Of a stretch of DNA of 32,135 nt, positions 29,359-32,135 are shown one piece after another. Made by a program: the position numbers and the translations under genes. This DNA comes from Deltaproteobacteria bacterium (GTDB lineage Bacteria > Desulfobacterota > Binatia > UBA12015): NCBI GenBank assembly GCA_016874715.1, contig VGTK01000054.1, positions 1 through 32,135 on the forward strand, given 5' to 3'. The notes below the pieces were generated by a model. That model worked only from the letters and a program-made list of their open reading frames with translations. It did not search any database and was not told the origin of the DNA. The number at the start of each line of letters is the position of its first letter. The stretch's first letter is position 1.

Positions 29359-32135
29359 TCACGAGAAGTCGTACGAGACGCTCAGCCCGACCTTGACGCC
29401 GGTCCGGAAGCGGCTCGTGACGAAGTCGCCCTGCTTGAACAGGTAGTGGTCGTTCCACAGGTTCTCGAGGGAAACCTTGGCCGTGATGGGCTGGTCGAAG
29501 AGGTCGTCGAGGCGCCGGTACCAGACGAGGTCCACCTGGTTGCGCGGCTTCTCGATGATGTTCGGCAGCGGGTAGAAGCCGAGCGCGGTGATGCGCTCGC
29601 CCGACCGCGCGAACAGGAAGCGCGTGTTGCCGAAGGTCTCGGACGCGTACTCGAGCGCGAAGTTGAGCACGTAGGGCGACTGGCCCTGCAGCTCGTGCGT
29701 CGGCGTGGTGAGCGGGATCTGCAGAGGTCCGGTCTGCGCCTCGAGCTCGACCGACGACTGGATGTAGGCTGCGTTCAGCGTCGCGGTGAGCGGCGTGAGG
29801 TCGTCGGAGATGAAGCCGAAGTTCTTGCGCCCCTCGACCTCGAAGCCCCACAGCGTGCCGTCCTTCGCGTTGTCGAAGGAGTTCGCGAACGTCGATCCGA
29901 CCGGCACGAGCACGGTCTCGATCGGCTTGTCGAGGATCTTGTAGAAGAAGCTCGCCGACACCAGCTCGAGTTGCGAGAAGAACCACTCCCAGCGCAGGTC
30001 GACGTTGTCGATGGAGGCCTGGACGAGATCCGGGTTGCCGACCGTCGTCCGCAGGCCGAGGGGCTCCGGGAACTGGATCGGCGACAGCTCGCGGAACTCG
30101 GGCCGCGACACCGTCTGGCTGTAGCCCGCGCGGACGTTCATGTCGCTACGCGGCGTGACGATCAGGTTGATGCCGGGGAGCGGGTTGGTGTTGTTGATGA
30201 TCGTCGTGGTGTTGTACTTCGCGTTCAGCGGCTCCTTGCCGACCGTGTAGGTCTTGAGGTCGATGTAGGAGTACTCGGTGCGCACGCCGGCGACGAGTCG
30301 CACCAGGTCGCGCCACAGCGGCAGGTCGAACATGCCGTAGAAGCCCGCGATCTCCTCGGTGGCCTTGAACGAGTCGCGCCGGCTGGTGTTCTCCTGGAAG
30401 GTCAGCTGGTTGTCGAGGATGTTGTCCGGGTCCAGCAGGACGTCGGGCGGCTGCGACAGGTCCTGTCCGCGCGGGCGGTAGGAGAAGTTGCGCAGGTTCG
30501 AGTTGCGGTCGCGGTAGGTGAACGCGGGCCCGAACTTGAACTTTCCGGTGAGCCCGTCCCAGGCGTCGGTGCCGGGCAGCGCCATCGGGAACGGCACGGT
30601 GAAGTCGACCGCCGAGTCGGTCATCTTCTCGTCGATGTCGTACCAGACGCGGGTCCCGCTCGGCGGCTGCGTCGAGAACAGCGGCGGGTCGTTGGCGAGC
30701 TCGTAGGCGACGGTGCGCGAGTCGGGAATCTCCTGGGTCGTGTAGGTGAAGGCGCTGCGCCAGTCGATGTCGATCACGTCGAGGGCGTGCTGGCCGGCGA
30801 GCTGTCCGAAGGCGAGCTGCTGCTGCGTGAACTGCAGGCGCGTGAGCGCGATCTCCTGCTGGTTCGTGTTGGTGCCGTCGCCGAAGTACACCTGATCGAG
30901 CGAGCGCAGGTTGTAGAGCGAGCGGAACGTGACGCGGTTCTTCGCGTCGATCTCGTACGCGGACGTCAGCACGCCGCCCAGCGTCGTGTAGTGGTTCGCC
31001 AGGTTGTACTTGAAGTTCTCCTGCGGCGTGAAGGTCGGGTTCGGGTCGCCCTGGTTGCAGCCGGACTCGCAGATGATGATCCGCTCGATCAGCGGATCCT
31101 GGACCTGGAAGTCGTTCTTCCAGATGGTCGCGAAGTTCACCCCGAACGGGCCCCAGGAGTTGCCGATCGAGAAGTTGATCGCGCCGTTCGGCGGCGCGGT
31201 CTCGGTGTCCTTGGTCCACACGTTGTTCAGCGCGCTGGCGAGCTTGTACTGCTCGGGGGGCGGGAGCACGCCGAACAGCGGCTTCTTGCCGAAGACGCCC
31301 GGCAGGCCCTTCGCGGTGTTGATGCCGAACGGCTGTCCGGCGCCGCCCTGGCCGTCGTAGCTGTTGAAGTCCTGGAACGTGGCGCTGGTGTTGGCGGCGA
31401 GCGACATGCCGATCTTGGCCTGGAACTCGGTCGGGAACGACACCAGGTTGATGTCCACCAGGCCGCCGGCGAAGTCGCCGGGGAGATCGGGCGTGTACGA
31501 CTTGGTGATCGCGAGCGACGCGATGAAGTCGGCCGGGAACAGGTTCAGGGGCACGACGCGCCGATTCGGGTCGGTGCTCGACAGGCGGCTGCCGTTCAGC
31601 AGCGCGCTCGAGTAGCGCTCGCCGAGGCCGCGGACGAAGATGAAATCGTCCTTCACGGTGACGGCGGGAACGCGCGTCACGACCTCGGCCGCGTCCGAGT
31701 CCGGTGACTTCGCGATCGTCTCTGCGCTGATCGTCTCCTGTACCGCCTCCGCCTTCTGGCGGGTCAGGATCTGCGTCGCCTCGGCGGCCCGGTCGGCGCG
31801 CGCGACCACCTCGACCACCTCGACGCCGGCCTGACCTTCCGGGGCGAGCGTCGTGTCGGCCAGGGTGGTCTGGTTCGGCTTCACCGTGATCTTGGTGATG
31901 CGGGCGCTCTGGAAGCTCGGTGCGAAGATCCGCACCTCGTACTCGCCGGGCGGCACCTTGAAGCTGAACTTGCCGTCGAGATCGGTGCGCGTGGTGTTCT
32001 TCTTTCCGATCAGCTCGACGCCCGCGTCGATCACGGGGTCGCCGCTCACGACGTCGAGCACCGACCCAGAGATGAGGCCCTGAGGGCTGCTCGCGGGGGC
32101 CGCGGCGGGGGGCGGCGGGGCGGCGGCCGGCGCCG
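29359..32135 (-). CDS. TonB-dependent outer-membrane receptor, N-terminus beyond the window
   Basis: At least 925 residues are visible and the frame is open to the right edge, so the true start and signal peptide are missing; the GTG near 32061 lies inside the gene. From the edge comes an Ala/Pro-rich stretch, then a carboxypeptidase-regulatory-like domain (GLISGSVLDVVSGDPVIDAG, LDGKFSFKVPPGEYEVRI), common in SusC-like and large TonB receptors. The plug follows (ETISAETIAKSPDSDAAEVV, FIFVRGLGERYSSALLNG, LPGDFAGGLVDI), then a long beta-barrel with a YSQTVSRPEFRELSP motif and a C-terminal strand VGLSVSYDFS ending in the usual aromatic. It imports a bulky ligand using TonB energy; siderophore, vitamin or polymer fragment cannot be decided. 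No tonB, exbB or sigma/anti-sigma gene is in view. Confidence 0.93.
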   Translation of the reverse strand, partial: APAAAPPPPAAAPASSPQGLISGSVLDVVSGDPVIDAGVELIGKKNTTRTDLDGKFSFKVPPGEYEVRIFAPSFQSARITKITVKPNQTTLADTTLAPEGQAGVEVVEVVARADRAAEATQILTRQKAEAVQETISAETIAKSPDSDAAEVVTRVPAVTVKDDFIFVRGLGERYSSALLNGSRLSSTDPNRRVVPLNLFPADFIASLAITKSYTPDLPGDFAGGLVDINLVSFPTEFQAKIGMSLAANTSATFQDFNSYDGQGGAGQPFGINTAKGLPGVFGKKPLFGVLPPPEQYKLASALNNVWTKDTETAPPNGAINFSIGNSWGPFGVNFATIWKNDFQVQDPLIERIIICESGCNQGDPNPTFTPQENFKYNLANHYTTLGGVLTSAYEIDAKNRVTFRSLYNLRSLDQVYFGDGTNTNQQEIALTRLQFTQQQLAFGQLAGQHALDVIDIDWRSAFTYTTQEIPDSRTVAYELANDPPLFSTQPPSGTRVWYDIDEKMTDSAVDFTVPFPMALPGTDAWDGLTGKFKFGPAFTYRDRNSNLRNFSYRPRGQDLSQPPDVLLDPDNILDNQLTFQENTSRRDSFKATEEIAGFYGMFDLPLWRDLVRLVAGVRTEYSYIDLKTYTVGKEPLNAKYNTTTIINNTNPLPGINLIVTPRSDMNVRAGYSQTVSRPEFRELSPIQFPEPLGLRTTVGNPDLVQASIDNVDLRWEWFFSQLELVSASFFYKILDKPIETVLVPVGSTFANSFDNAKDGTLWGFEVEGRKNFGFISDDLTPLTATLNAAYIQSSVELEAQTGPLQIPLTTPTHELQGQSPYVLNFALEYASETFGNTRFLFARSGERITALGFYPLPNIIEKPRNQVDLVWYRRLDDLFDQPITAKVSLENLWNDHYLFKQGDFVTSRFRTGVKVGLSVSYDFS

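Noticed and set aside
29323..31707. 794-codon plus-strand frame opposite the TonB receptor
   Set aside because: Its Val/Arg/Leu/Glu-rich composition is typical of antisense to GC-rich genes; the minus-strand TonB motifs are unambiguous.
1..32135. rRNA, tRNA, insertion sequence or prophage genes
   Set aside because: No tRNA-like cloverleaf, rRNA signature, transposase, integrase or phage structural motif was seen on reading the window by eye; no tRNA or rRNA search tool was run.

Overview
This is a very GC-rich bacterial chromosome segment with strong G/C third-position bias, mixed ATG/GTG starts and many 4-nt gene overlaps. The core-gene order (nnrD, tsaE, lysC, cimA, cysE, cysteine desulfurase, mnmA, rnc, era, der), the citramalate synthase, the TonB receptor and the Cys-rich secreted proteins suggest an uncultured didermic lineage of the old Deltaproteobacteria, perhaps Binatota-like or Myxococcota-like. 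That placement is inference; no rRNA or tRNA gene is visible.

Region 1 (1-11.7 kb, + strand) is a dense housekeeping block. It opens with the 3' end of the NAD(P)HX repair enzyme, followed by a short gap holding what looks like a decayed lyase N-terminus. A nine-gene translationally coupled run follows: tsaE, lysC, cimA, cysE, a NifS/IscS-like desulfurase, mnmA, rnc, era and der. It joins aspartate-family and isoleucine precursor synthesis, cysteine synthesis and sulfur transfer to tRNA, and RNA processing with ribosome-assembly GTPases. An isochorismatase-family hydrolase closes the block at tandem hairpins.

Region 2 (11.8-20.1 kb) is metabolic and mixed in strand: an alpha/beta hydrolase (-), a divergent fused class II aldolase/short-chain dehydrogenase, a putative lipoprotein, a small SH3-like protein (-), an AHSA1/SRPBCC protein, a conserved protein of unknown function, and a thiolase-like protein translationally linked to a DUF35 zinc-ribbon/OB-fold partner. 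The last pair resembles Ltp2/ChsH2-type side-chain retro-aldolases.

Region 3 (20.1-32.1 kb) is an accessory, largely secreted region. Four exported proteins (20116-21150 -, 22737-23270 +, 26111-27481 -, 27694-29124 -) carry different N-terminal parts but share one ~125-residue domain. That domain has an invariant four-cysteine pattern, an acidic DxDxD-type loop in three of the four copies (reduced in the fourth), and a GxFA...(F/Y)DC motif. It looks cohesin-like and is the best candidate here for an undescribed family. Interspersed are a Cys4 zinc-ribbon mini-protein, a small helical protein, a very divergent pyruvate kinase-like protein without the C-terminal regulatory domain, a small HTH protein and tiny single-pass membrane ORFs. 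A TonB-dependent receptor with a carboxypeptidase-like N-terminal domain runs off the right edge.
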